A stretch of DNA of 12,097 nt from Planctomycetia bacterium (GTDB taxonomy: Bacteria > Planctomycetota > PLA2 > JAEUHO01), in assembly GCA_030618975.1 (NCBI GenBank), contig JAUXCH010000066.1, positions 1-12,097 of the forward strand, in the 5' to 3' direction. Numbering within the stretch: position 1 is the first letter of the stretch; every line of letters begins with the position of its first letter. Position numbers and translations under genes: made by a program. This document shows positions 1 through 6,804 of this stretch, piece by piece. The notes under the pieces are model-generated. The model ran no database searches. It was not told the DNA's origin and saw only the letters and a program-made list of their open reading frames with translations.

Positions 1-103
1 CCTGCGCCCAGGACGGGATCTCGACCTCCGGGGTGGGGTCGTCGCCGCAGGCAGCGAAGGCCAGCGCTACGAGGAGGAGCGGAAGGGTCCGAGTCGACTT
101 CAC
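1..103 (-). CDS. Predicted lipoprotein, N-terminal fragment (runs off the left edge)
   Basis: Only the first 34 codons are in the window. They read as a textbook lipoprotein export signal: a basic start (MKSTRT), a hydrophobic core LPLLLVALAFAA at about residues 7-18, and a lipidation cysteine at residue 19 (AAC) followed by an acidic, proline-rich stretch (GDDPTPEVE). The -3 position is Phe, slightly off the usual Leu/Val/Ile, but the overall shape fits signal peptidase II cleavage and lipid anchoring. The start is GTG at 103, two bases after the stop of the upstream zinc-ribbon gene, with GAGGAG five bases ahead of it. It is therefore the third gene of a tightly packed leftward operon. The function of the mature protein cannot be judged from this fragment. 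The start and the lipoprotein class are fairly secure. Confidence 0.8.
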   Translation of the reverse strand, partial: MKSTRTLPLLLVALAFAACGDDPTPEVEIPSWAQ

Positions 104-105
104 CG

Positions 106-612
106 TTACTCCTCGTCCTCGGCGCTCTCCTCCAAGCGGATCCGTACCACGTAGTTCCTCGTGGCGCGCACGGCGACGTACAGGAGGAGGAGGCTACAAG
201 CTCCGGCGGCCCAGATCCCCCACTGCCCGCTCGTTCCTCGCGGCGAGGAGGTGGCCATGAGGAAGACCGTGATCCCGACGGCTGGGGACAGGAGCAACCA
301 GACCATGATGACGAACAGGAGGTTCGGCGCACGGTTCCAGGCCATCTCTCCGAGGATCCACCCGCGTGGTCCGACGACCTCGGTGGGCGGATCGAAAGCC
401 AGCGGAAGGACGGGCGCGTGGCAAGCCTGGCAGAGGTGGGCCTCGGTCGGGTTCGGGTGCAGGCAGTGCGGGCAGAGGTAGACCTCGCCGTTCCCCTCGG
501 GCTGTCCGGCCGTAGCGTCCTGATCACTCAAGGCACATCGAGGCTCCGCACGACCCGCCCAGGCTATCACCGGCGCGTTCCCGTTCCGTGGGCTGACGAG
601 GAATCGGGCCAT
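106..612 (-). CDS. Small membrane protein with a double-CxxC zinc ribbon
   Basis: This 168-residue protein is not recognised as a named family. A zinc-ribbon-like knuckle is formed by C47-P-H-C50 and C61-Q-A-C64 (CxxC-x10-CxxC). It is followed by two hydrophobic segments at about residues 97-120 and 131-150 and a charged tail (RIRLEESAEDEE). This suggests a bitopic-hairpin membrane protein with a cytoplasmic metal-binding N-terminus and cytoplasmic tail. The ATG at 612 directly follows the TAG of the upstream surface-protein gene, but no Shine-Dalgarno sequence precedes it. The first 27 residues are arginine-rich and poorly protein-like, so the in-frame TTG at 531 (141 aa, starting MSDQD) is a real alternative start. 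It sits in one operon with the large surface protein upstream and the lipoprotein downstream, hinting at an envelope role. The coding call is secure, the start uncertain and the function unknown. Confidence 0.75.
   Translation of the reverse strand: MARFLVSPRNGNAPVIAWAGRAEPRCALSDQDATAGQPEGNGEVYLCPHCLHPNPTEAHLCQACHAPVLPLAFDPPTEVVGPRGWILGEMAWNRAPNLLFVIMVWLLLSPAVGITVFLMATSSPRGTSGQWGIWAAGACSLLLLYVAVRATRNYVVRIRLEESAEDEE
109..114 (-). promoter_or_regulatory. Ribosome binding site of the lipoprotein gene
   Basis: GAGGAG on the minus strand lies five bases before the GTG at 103 and sits inside the last codons of the upstream gene. It decides the GTG start and supports translational coupling. Confidence 0.6.
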
Positions 613-3336
613 CTACCGTTGGCGCGGAGGCTCGAGGACCAGACGGAGATCCCGGCTGTCGCTCGGAACGTCCTTGAGCGTGCCGGAGAGGTGCCGGCCG
701 TCCTCCGTCGTGTGGGCCGCCTCGACGGTGACGCGCTCGCCGTCCCGGGGCGCGAGGGCGAAGCGAAACGACCCGTCGGGGCCCGACTTCGTCATGTGGG
801 TGGTGCCGGAACCGCACTTGACGTGCACCTCGATCTGGAAGAGGGGCTGGTCGGCCGTGTCCAGCACGCGGCCGGTCAGCTCGTGCCCCGTCTCGATCCG
901 CAGCACGACCTCCTGCCCCGCGGGCACGACGCCTTCGGCGTACGCACCCACGTTGGGCAGATCCTGCGACCAGTACCGGGCCGTGAGCTTCATGGGGACG
1001 GGCGCGAGGCCGGTGATCTCGGCTCGCCCTTCCTCGTCGGTCTGCACGTGTCCGAACCCGCCGTTCGGGCCGGGTTGGTACATGACGAGCGCCTGCGGGG
1101 CGGGCTCGCCCGAGGGCAGCACGACCCGGGTGCGGGGCGTCCGATCCGCCTCGTCGCGGGTGACCGGCAGGACGAGGTCCTGTGCCCCGGCCTTCACGGA
1201 GTCGAGGCGACCTGCCACCGGCAGGTGGGCGCCCTGCGTTCCGCCCCCGTCCAGGGGCACGTTGGCCCAACCCGTGACGACCAGGTCCGTGGGGCGGCCA
1301 GTGGGCACGGTCACCACGAACGTGCCGTCCGCAGCGGCCACGCGCGTGTCGGCCTCCTCGCCGTCGATGTGGACGTAGACGTAGAGACCGCCCCCCGGCT
1401 GGCCGTGCTGGTCGACGATGCGGCCGCGGGTCTCGAGCCCCTCGTGGAGGACGAAGTCCACCGCGCGATCCGCCACGTCGAGCTGGCGGCTGAGCGCCCC
1501 GACGTACGTGCCGCGAAGCGCCGCGGGCAGTTGGAGGGTCACCGACCGAGCCGGGCCGGTCAACCGCAGCAGCGCGACGCCCTGGGCGTCGGTATCCAGC
1601 GTGCGAGCGCGCCTGCCCGGGGCCCCCCACACGTGAACCTTCACGTCCGGAATCGGCGCGCCCTCGCCCGTCTCGACCGTCACCCGCAGGGGCCGGGTCT
1701 GGGGCAGGATGAGCTGCACGTCCTCCAGGTCCTCGTCCTCCAAGACGCGCACGTCCTTGGAGAAGGGGTCCTGTTCGCGCGGCTCGACCCGGAGGCGGAA
1801 CGCGCCGGGCATCAGGTCGACGAACCGGAATCGGCCCAGGTCGTCGGTCCAGCACTCGTCCTGCGTGCCGTACGCGTAGTACTCGCTCTCGAAGTCGTAG
1901 AGGGGCGTGCGCGTGAGCCGGCCGATCGTGACGCGCACACGCGGCACCGCTTCGCCTCCGGCCTCCACCACGACGCCTGCGACGGCTCGGCTCTCCGGCA
2001 GGACGACGTCGCCGAGGTCCACCTCGCCGGGCGAGAGCCTCTCGGCCGCGATCTTCTTCGTGAGACGGCCGTGACCTGCCGCCCAGACGACGAGCCTGAG
2101 CGCCGCGTCGGTCCGCACCACGGGCAAGCGGAAGCACCCGTCCGGTCCCGCGGAGCACTCCACGGTCGACACCGGAGTCCGGACTGTCGATCCGTCGACC
2201 TTAGTGGCTCCCGCGATCTGCGCGCCCGCGACGGGCTCGCCACGTGCGGAGACGACGCATCCCACGACGGTTGCACCGGCGTGCAGGGGGATGTCAAGCG
2301 TGTCCACCGCCCCCACGGAGAGGACACCGAGCTGGTAGCCGTCCGCACGCGCCGTGAGCCTGTTGCGCCACCCGGAACGAGGCGGCAGGACGTAGCGCCC
2401 CTCGGCATCGGCCAGGACGCCCCGCGCGGGATCGGTGCCCCACGCCACCTGCGCGCCCTCCAGAGGCTCCCCGCTCGCCGCATCCGTGATCCGTCCGGTG
2501 AGGCCGCGCCCGGGCGCGAAGGTCAACGTCCGTTCGATCGTGCCCTCCGCGGGCAACTCCAGCACGACCCGCTCGGCGGACCCCAGCAGGTCGTGCTCGG
2601 CCGTCAGCGTGACGCTCCTCCCTCCCGGCAGGCGATCGAGTCGGGCCGTTCCGCGCTTGCCTGACCTCGCCAACCGGTGCAGCTCGATCTCCTTGGCCTT
2701 CGGACCCCAGTCCCGACCGAGCAGTCGGACCCGCGCACCCTCCACGGGCACGCCGTCGGCTCCCAGGACACGGGCGATCAGGCTCACGCCGGGCGTCAGC
2801 ACGACGCGTACGCGTTCGCCGGCGTTGAGGGCGTGCAGCTCGAGGAGGGCAAACCCCACGGCGTCCACCCGCAGATTGACGCGGGCTCCCGGCCGCAGCC
2901 GGAGCACGAACGTCCCATCGCGCGCGCTGCGCGTCGCGGGGCCCGGCGTCTCCTCGTCGCGTAGCGCCCGACGGCCAACGCCGATCCACCGCCACGGGTA
3001 GGTCACCGTCTGCAGGTGCGCTCCGGCGATCGGCGTCCCGTCCGCCTCGACGACGACCCCGTGCAGGTCCCGGTCGCGGTCCACGGCGTCGAGATCCACG
3101 GGCAGGGGCAGATCGCCGGCATCGACGCTCGCCGCCGCGTCCGGCGCGCGGCCCACGAGGGTAGGCGCGCCGTCCGTCGCTCGTTCTACCCCGTCCTCGC
3201 GGTCCCCCCCATCGGAAACGTCGCGAGCACCCTCCCCGCCCAGCCACTTGGGACGCTCGACCGCACCGGTGGCGAAGCCGAGCACCAGGAGCGCGAGCAG
3301 TCCGAGACCGAGCAGCAGCAGCGTGCCACGTCGCAT
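613..3336 (-). CDS. Membrane-anchored surface protein with about nine carboxypeptidase-regulatory-like modules
   Basis: The protein has 907 residues. The N-terminus is a signal anchor: MRRG followed by a leucine-rich core at about residues 5-24, with no obvious lipobox. An acidic linker containing TLVGR (residues 59-63) follows. Beyond it come roughly nine tandem beta-sandwich modules of CarboxypepD_reg/CnaB type. Each starts with a strand such as GVVVEADGTPIAGA, has a mid-module DGxF/DxxGxF turn and ends in a 'GxY/xLRV' strand. Module starts are near residues 91, 183, 276, 355, 449, 546, 633, 734 and 816. No catalytic domain is visible, so a structural, adhesive or sensory role outside the cytoplasmic membrane is inferred. 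The ATG at 3336 is chosen because GGGAGAGGA lies 7 bases upstream and the signal anchor starts there. The frame stays open 85 codons further upstream, but that stretch is arginine-rich and not protein-like. It is transcribed divergently from the sigma-fusion gene and heads a leftward operon. Confidence 0.9.
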   Translation of the reverse strand: MRRGTLLLLGLGLLALLVLGFATGAVERPKWLGGEGARDVSDGGDREDGVERATDGAPTLVGRAPDAAASVDAGDLPLPVDLDAVDRDRDLHGVVVEADGTPIAGAHLQTVTYPWRWIGVGRRALRDEETPGPATRSARDGTFVLRLRPGARVNLRVDAVGFALLELHALNAGERVRVVLTPGVSLIARVLGADGVPVEGARVRLLGRDWGPKAKEIELHRLARSGKRGTARLDRLPGGRSVTLTAEHDLLGSAERVVLELPAEGTIERTLTFAPGRGLTGRITDAASGEPLEGAQVAWGTDPARGVLADAEGRYVLPPRSGWRNRLTARADGYQLGVLSVGAVDTLDIPLHAGATVVGCVVSARGEPVAGAQIAGATKVDGSTVRTPVSTVECSAGPDGCFRLPVVRTDAALRLVVWAAGHGRLTKKIAAERLSPGEVDLGDVVLPESRAVAGVVVEAGGEAVPRVRVTIGRLTRTPLYDFESEYYAYGTQDECWTDDLGRFRFVDLMPGAFRLRVEPREQDPFSKDVRVLEDEDLEDVQLILPQTRPLRVTVETGEGAPIPDVKVHVWGAPGRRARTLDTDAQGVALLRLTGPARSVTLQLPAALRGTYVGALSRQLDVADRAVDFVLHEGLETRGRIVDQHGQPGGGLYVYVHIDGEEADTRVAAADGTFVVTVPTGRPTDLVVTGWANVPLDGGGTQGAHLPVAGRLDSVKAGAQDLVLPVTRDEADRTPRTRVVLPSGEPAPQALVMYQPGPNGGFGHVQTDEEGRAEITGLAPVPMKLTARYWSQDLPNVGAYAEGVVPAGQEVVLRIETGHELTGRVLDTADQPLFQIEVHVKCGSGTTHMTKSGPDGSFRFALAPRDGERVTVEAAHTTEDGRHLSGTLKDVPSDSRDLRLVLEPPRQR

Positions 3337-3343
3337 GGCGCCA

Positions 3344-3352
3344 TCCTCTCCC
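3344..3352 (-). promoter_or_regulatory. Ribosome binding site of the leftward surface-protein gene
   Basis: GGGAGAGGA on the minus strand ends 7 bases before the ATG at 3336. It supports this start over the longer open frame reaching to 3591. Confidence 0.7.
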
Positions 3353-3379
3353 TGTCGTTGGGGTCCGATCCTACCGCAG

Positions 3380-3433
3380 GGCGTCAGCCGTCCTGGCCTG
3401 GCCCACCTTCCTCGGACACCGCCCGCTGACGCC
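3380..3433. repeat. 9-bp perfect inverted repeat with a 36-nt loop
   Basis: GGCGTCAGC at 3380-3388 is the exact reverse complement of GCTGACGCC at 3425-3433. Inside the loop GTCC (3390-3393) can pair with GGAC (3414-3417), extending the structure. It lies 44 to 97 bases upstream of the leftward start codon, so it could be part of that mRNA's leader or a bipartite operator. Confidence 0.5.
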
Positions 3434-3490
3434 TGATCCTTTCGGATCCAACGGAGCGGACGCTGCCGCCTCGGCCCCGTCCGCGACACA

Positions 3491-3521
3491 CTCGCCGGAT
3501 CGCGGATGCGATTCCGGCGAG
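3491..3521. repeat. Long hairpin: 13-bp stem, one bulge, GGAT tetraloop
   Basis: CTCGCCGGA (3491-3499) pairs with TCCGGCGAG (3513-3521), and TCGC (3500-3503) with GCGA (3508-3511). T3512 is bulged and GGAT (3504-3507) forms the loop. The stem is almost entirely G:C-rich. No T-tract follows on either strand, so a classical terminator is unlikely. An operator or a structured leader RNA fits better. Confidence 0.6.
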
Positions 3522-3533
3522 GAACACAGGGGC

Positions 3534-3551
3534 TCGTGCGCCTCCGCACGA
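3534..3551. repeat. 7-bp hairpin with CCTC loop
   Basis: TCGTGCG (3534-3540) is the exact reverse complement of CGCACGA (3545-3551), with loop CCTC. It lies between the 3491-3521 hairpin and the 3549-3581 dyad and shares three bases with the latter. The two structures would therefore be mutually exclusive at the junction. Confidence 0.45.
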
Positions 3552-3581
3552 CTCGAGTCCATCCCTGCGGGACTCGAGTCG
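3549..3581. promoter_or_regulatory. 12-bp inverted repeat made of two palindromic GACTCGAGTC boxes
   Basis: CGACTCGAGTCC (3549-3560) is the exact reverse complement of GGACTCGAGTCG (3570-3581), with a 9-bp spacer. Each arm contains the self-palindromic decamer GACTCGAGTC, at 3550-3559 and 3571-3580. The two centres are exactly 21 bp apart, about two helical turns. This is the layout expected for two dimers of a transcription factor binding the same DNA face between divergent promoters. A strong RNA hairpin is the alternative reading. The binding protein is unknown. Confidence 0.6.
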
Positions 3582-3754
3582 CCCTCCCCACCGAGCACAG
3601 TCCAGGAGGGAACCTGGCCGGGGGAAGCCTGAGACGCCTAACCTAGTCCAGACGGCCGAGCGTTCCGGCGCGAGAGTCGAGGGCCGGGCCTCGGACGGGC
3701 TCCGCCCGTAGGGCGCCTCCGGTGAACCGATTCCCGGCTGGCGAGCAACCTGTA

Positions 3755-3763
3755 AGGTGGAGG
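3755..3763 (+). promoter_or_regulatory. Ribosome binding site deciding the TTG start of the sigma fusion
   Basis: The purine-rich stretch AAGGTGGAGG ends four bases before the TTG at 3768, with GGAGG at 3759-3763. The sigma-factor homology begins within about 15 codons of this TTG, so it is the best start. Confidence 0.65.
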
Positions 3764-3767
3764 TGCC

Positions 3768-6587
3768 TTGACCCCCGCTCCCCTCGATGCTGACGTGCTG
3801 CTGGCGCACGGCGCCTTCGTGCGCGCTGTGGCGCGTGCTGCCCTCGGCGGCGACAGCGAGGTCGACGACGTCGTACAGGACACCTGGGTCGCCGCGTGGG
3901 GCCGGTCGCCCCGGAAGCCCGGTTCCCTGCGAGCCTGGCTGGCCGGCATCGTCCGACGTCAGGCGGCGCAGCGCTTGCGTTCCCGAGAGCGAGACCGCCG
4001 GCGGAACCGGGCCTTGCAGGAGAGAGGTGGAGTGCCGAGCCGCGCACCGGTGGATCCCGTCGCGGCCGCCGAGCGCGTGGAGATCGGCCATCGGCTGGTC
4101 GAGGCCTTGCTCGCGCTTCCCGACCACTACCGCACCGCCGTCACCCTCCGCTACTACGACGAGCTGCCCCCGCGCGAGATCGCCCGGAGTCTGGGCATCC
4201 CCGTCGAGACGGCTCGTACGCGCGTGCGCCGAGGGCTCGTCCTCCTCCGCTCCCGGCTCGAAGAGGAGGACACGCAGGACGGCCGCAACTGGCGAGGCTC
4301 CGTCCTCGCCCTCCTCCTGCCGCCGCTTGCGGGACCGGCGACGGTGCCGGTCGCCATGCTGGGAGGGTCGATCCTGATGAAGAAGCTCCTGCTCGTCGCG
4401 CTTCCCCTCCTCCTCCTCCTTGCGGGAGGCGTGGGCTACCTGGCCCTCGGCCACGGCATCGACCGCCCCGACCCCGGGCCGGCGCAGGGGCAGGAGGTCG
4501 ATGCCGGGCCGACTCTCGTCGGTCGAGTACCCGATCCGGAGGAGTCCCCGCTGCGCGGACCCGAGACGGCGAGCCCGGAGACGACGGATCCGGTGGCGAT
4601 CTTCCGTGGGCGCGTCGTGGACACGGAGGGCAAGCCCATTGCGGACGTGGAGATCCTGGTCGACTCCCATCCGTCCGGACTCACACCGCACCGCGAGCCG
4701 CCCCCCGGAATCGGCGAGATCCTTCCTGCCCGTTCGGCCGCCGACGGCTCGTTCACCCTCGAGGCTCCTCCCTCCACGACGTGGCTCCCCGTCCGCCCGC
4801 GGGCAACGGGCTGGGCTTCGGTGGAGAGCATGTTCGGTATCGGCATCGGGCCCGATTCGGAGGCCCGCATCGTTCTGGTGCGCGCCTGTCCCGTACAGGT
4901 CCGTGTCCTCGATCGCCTCTCCAGACGCCCCGTGGTGGCCGCAGAGGTACGGGCCTATACGGAAATCTGGACGCAGGCCTACGACCCGCGCCCAGGATGG
5001 CCCGTGGATCTTGGATCCACCGACGCGAGCGGCGCGGTGCGCCTTCAGGTGCCTGGGGGCTCCGCGCGACTCGTCGTGCAGGCGACGAGATACGCTCCTG
5101 CGATGATCGATGTGCTCGCCACGCCGGACGGTACGGAGCACGAAGTTCTCCTCCTTGGAGGCGGTACCGTCGACCTCGTCGTGTTGGATCCTCGGGGCGA
5201 TCCCATCGCCGGCGTCCAGGTCACGGCGTACGGTCCGGCCACCTTCGGGGCCGTGCGGCCGACCGACAGGGAAGGACGAGTGCGATTCGAAAACGTGCCC
5301 CAGCGCCTCCCCGGGCCGCCCGAGGTCGAGTTTCGAACACACGTCATGCTGCGCGTCGACGCAGAGGGTCATCCCGTGGAGTGGGTCACCGTGCCGTGTC
5401 CGGAGCCGGGGGCCAGCGTCTCGAGCGAACTACGCCTCCGGCAGGGTCTAACGCTTGGCGGAACGGTTCGGAATGCGGATGGGTCGGCTCTGAGGCGGAC
5501 GATGATCTTCCTCCGCGTCCACGACCTCGCGACTCGGCTCGGCGCCCCCCTCGAGGTCTCCGAGTACCGCGTGGTCGTCCGCGATCCAGAGGGCACCTTC
5601 TCCATCGACAACCTGCCGCCGGGGCCGGTCGACGTCGCCGTTCACCAGCTCGTGGGCCACACGTGGAAGGAGCGGATGAAGATCCGCATCGAGGTCCCGG
5701 CCGATCGCGACCCGGACCCCCTGGACATGGTCGTCGGGGAGCTTCCCGGCAAGGCGCGGGCGCTTCCCGTCCGCGTCCTGGATGCGAAGGGCCGGCCCGT
5801 CGAGGGCGCCCGGGTCGACGTCTGGGCCTTCGATGCAAAGTCTCCCGTCCATCGGGACCAGGTCACCGAGCGCACGGGGAACGACGGCGGCATCACATTG
5901 GAGGGCGTCTCCGAGGGCCCGCTGAGCCTGCTCGCCGAGGCGCCGGGGTTCGCGCCGGTGGACGTACGGGTCGAGGCTTCCGATCAGGCTGCCGAGGGCA
6001 TCGAGGTGCACCTCGGCGACGGCGAGATCCGAGGGCGGGTGGTGCATCCGGACGGCGCGCCCGCCCGCGTGTCGATTCGGCTGGTGCGCTCCATACGGTT
6101 CCGGCTCGGCGGCTCCGGGCTGGCCGCCATGCTCACGGTCGTGGAGACGGACGAGGAGGGTGGATTCCTCTTCGAAAACGTGGCGGACGGCGACTACGGA
6201 TTCCAGGTACACACGCCCGGTGTCGTACTCCTCAGCCGATCGGCACGGGGCCGCGCGAGCGACGAGGACGTCGTGCTGGTCGTTGGCACCGCGACCGAGG
6301 CGGCCGGCTTGATCGTCGAAGCGAAGGTGCTCGACGCCGACACCCTGGAACCGATCGACGAGTGGGTGACGGTCAGCCTCCAGCCAGGGGGCCGGCAGGC
6401 CTGGTTCATGATGCTCCCCGTCACGGGATCCCCGGGCCTCTACCGGTCCGACAGCCCGTGGGCACCCGGCGACTACACGGTCACGACACGTTGCAGGGGA
6501 TACCGGGAGGGCCGCCAGACTCTTCGCCTCGTCTACGGCGGCGAGCCCCCGCGGGTCGAGCTGAGACTCGAGCGCGAGGATCGCTGA
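3768..6587 (+). CDS. ECF sigma factor fused to a transmembrane helix and carboxypeptidase-regulatory-like modules
   Basis: The protein has 939 residues. Residues 14-78 are sigma-70 region 2: the DDVVQDTWVAAW helix at 33-44 and the GSLRAWLAGIVRRQA stretch at 52-66. Residues 105-165 are region 4, with LPDHYRTAVTLRYYDELP and a helix-turn-helix EIARSLGIPVETARTRVRRG. Regions 1.1 and 3 are absent, as in ECF factors. A moderately hydrophobic stretch (178-203) leads to a strong transmembrane helix (207-227). Next come a linker containing TLVGR (249-253) and about seven CarboxypepD_reg modules starting near residues 279, 374, 468, 558, 666, 752 and 847. The sigma part would be cytoplasmic and the modules outside the membrane. 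Tethering probably restrains the sigma factor until proteolysis or a conformational signal; no separate anti-sigma gene is visible. Such fusions occur in planctomycetes as far as I recall, but their mechanism is uncharacterised. A plausible internal start exists at 4377. The reading frame shows no sign of a frameshift. Confidence 0.9.
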   Translation: MTPAPLDADVLLAHGAFVRAVARAALGGDSEVDDVVQDTWVAAWGRSPRKPGSLRAWLAGIVRRQAAQRLRSRERDRRRNRALQERGGVPSRAPVDPVAAAERVEIGHRLVEALLALPDHYRTAVTLRYYDELPPREIARSLGIPVETARTRVRRGLVLLRSRLEEEDTQDGRNWRGSVLALLLPPLAGPATVPVAMLGGSILMKKLLLVALPLLLLLAGGVGYLALGHGIDRPDPGPAQGQEVDAGPTLVGRVPDPEESPLRGPETASPETTDPVAIFRGRVVDTEGKPIADVEILVDSHPSGLTPHREPPPGIGEILPARSAADGSFTLEAPPSTTWLPVRPRATGWASVESMFGIGIGPDSEARIVLVRACPVQVRVLDRLSRRPVVAAEVRAYTEIWTQAYDPRPGWPVDLGSTDASGAVRLQVPGGSARLVVQATRYAPAMIDVLATPDGTEHEVLLLGGGTVDLVVLDPRGDPIAGVQVTAYGPATFGAVRPTDREGRVRFENVPQRLPGPPEVEFRTHVMLRVDAEGHPVEWVTVPCPEPGASVSSELRLRQGLTLGGTVRNADGSALRRTMIFLRVHDLATRLGAPLEVSEYRVVVRDPEGTFSIDNLPPGPVDVAVHQLVGHTWKERMKIRIEVPADRDPDPLDMVVGELPGKARALPVRVLDAKGRPVEGARVDVWAFDAKSPVHRDQVTERTGNDGGITLEGVSEGPLSLLAEAPGFAPVDVRVEASDQAAEGIEVHLGDGEIRGRVVHPDGAPARVSIRLVRSIRFRLGGSGLAAMLTVVETDEEGGFLFENVADGDYGFQVHTPGVVLLSRSARGRASDEDVVLVVGTATEAAGLIVEAKVLDADTLEPIDEWVTVSLQPGGRQAWFMMLPVTGSPGLYRSDSPWAPGDYTVTTRCRGYREGRQTLRLVYGGEPPRVELRLEREDR
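4361..4379 (+). promoter_or_regulatory. Possible internal translation start at the membrane anchor
   Basis: GGGAGGG (4361-4367) lies nine bases before an in-frame ATG (4377) encoding MKKLLLVALPLLLLL, exactly where a stand-alone signal anchor would begin. Use of it would give a 736-residue surface protein without the sigma domain. Alternatively it is a relic of two once-separate genes that fused. Confidence 0.4.
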
Positions 6588-6590
6588 CTC

Positions 6591-6627
6591 ACGCGTCCCC
6601 CGCTCACCCTGACGCGCTCCCCCGCTC
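6591..6627. repeat. Imperfect tandem direct repeat after the sigma-fusion gene
   Basis: ACGCGTCCCCCGCTC (6591-6605) and ACGCGCTCCCCCGCTC (6612-6627) differ by one inserted C and are offset by 21 bp. They begin three bases after the stop codon of the sigma fusion. The remaining gap to 6804 shows a 5-bp hairpin (6651-6663, GAGCA/TGCTC) without a T-tract and nothing else I can support. Confidence 0.35.
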
Positions 6628-6804
6628 GCACGCTCTTGCCCGAGGAGGCCGAGCAACCTGCTCCATCCCGGCCCGAGCGGTGTGACAACCGAGTGGGGCT
6701 GCGCGCGCCCGGTCATGCGACGGAGTGGTACACCCGCAGTCGCGTCCGCACCAAGGGAGGCGGTGGTGCTCCAACTCGCCCGCCGGAAGGTAAACTCCCC
6801 CAGC

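Larger units (their letters stand above)
3337..3767. promoter_or_regulatory. Divergent intergenic control region, rich in inverted repeats
   Basis: These 431 bp separate the starts of two divergently transcribed, related membrane proteins and must hold both promoters. I see no convincing gene here; open frames crossing it are arginine-rich extensions or shadows. It contains several strong dyads, listed separately: 3380/3433, 3491-3521, 3534-3551 and 3549-3581. Shorter ones lie at 3602-3617 (CCAGG/CCTGG around AGGGAA) and 3695-3709 (ACGGGC/GCCCGT around TCC). GGAAC, the classic ECF -35 core, occurs at 3520-3525 and 3609-3613 on the plus strand. Neither has a clear ECF -10 at 16-17 bp, so no promoter is called. 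Confidence 0.6.

Noticed and set aside
418..2664. Long plus-strand open frame opposite the leftward surface-protein gene
   Set aside because: It is the antisense shadow of a clear multi-module protein. The translation is rich in Arg, His and Gly with no domain pattern, as expected when GC-rich genes suppress stops on the other strand.
3435..3448. GATCC-TTTC-GGATC mini hairpin as a terminator
   Set aside because: The stem is only 5 bp, there is no T-tract, and it lies between divergent genes where no transcript should end.
3337..3591. 85-codon N-terminal extension of the leftward surface protein
   Set aside because: The extension is arginine-rich, would bury the signal anchor and ignores a good ribosome site next to the ATG at 3336.
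3609..3640. GGAAC motif as an ECF-type -35 for autoregulation of the sigma fusion
   Set aside because: The -35 core is present, but no matching -10 is found at 16-17 bp. In GC-rich DNA a 5-base match is not evidence.
3384..5372. Long minus-strand open frame across the intergenic region and the sigma domain
   Set aside because: It crosses the divergent control region and runs antisense to conserved sigma-70 regions 2 and 4. No recognisable domain is seen.
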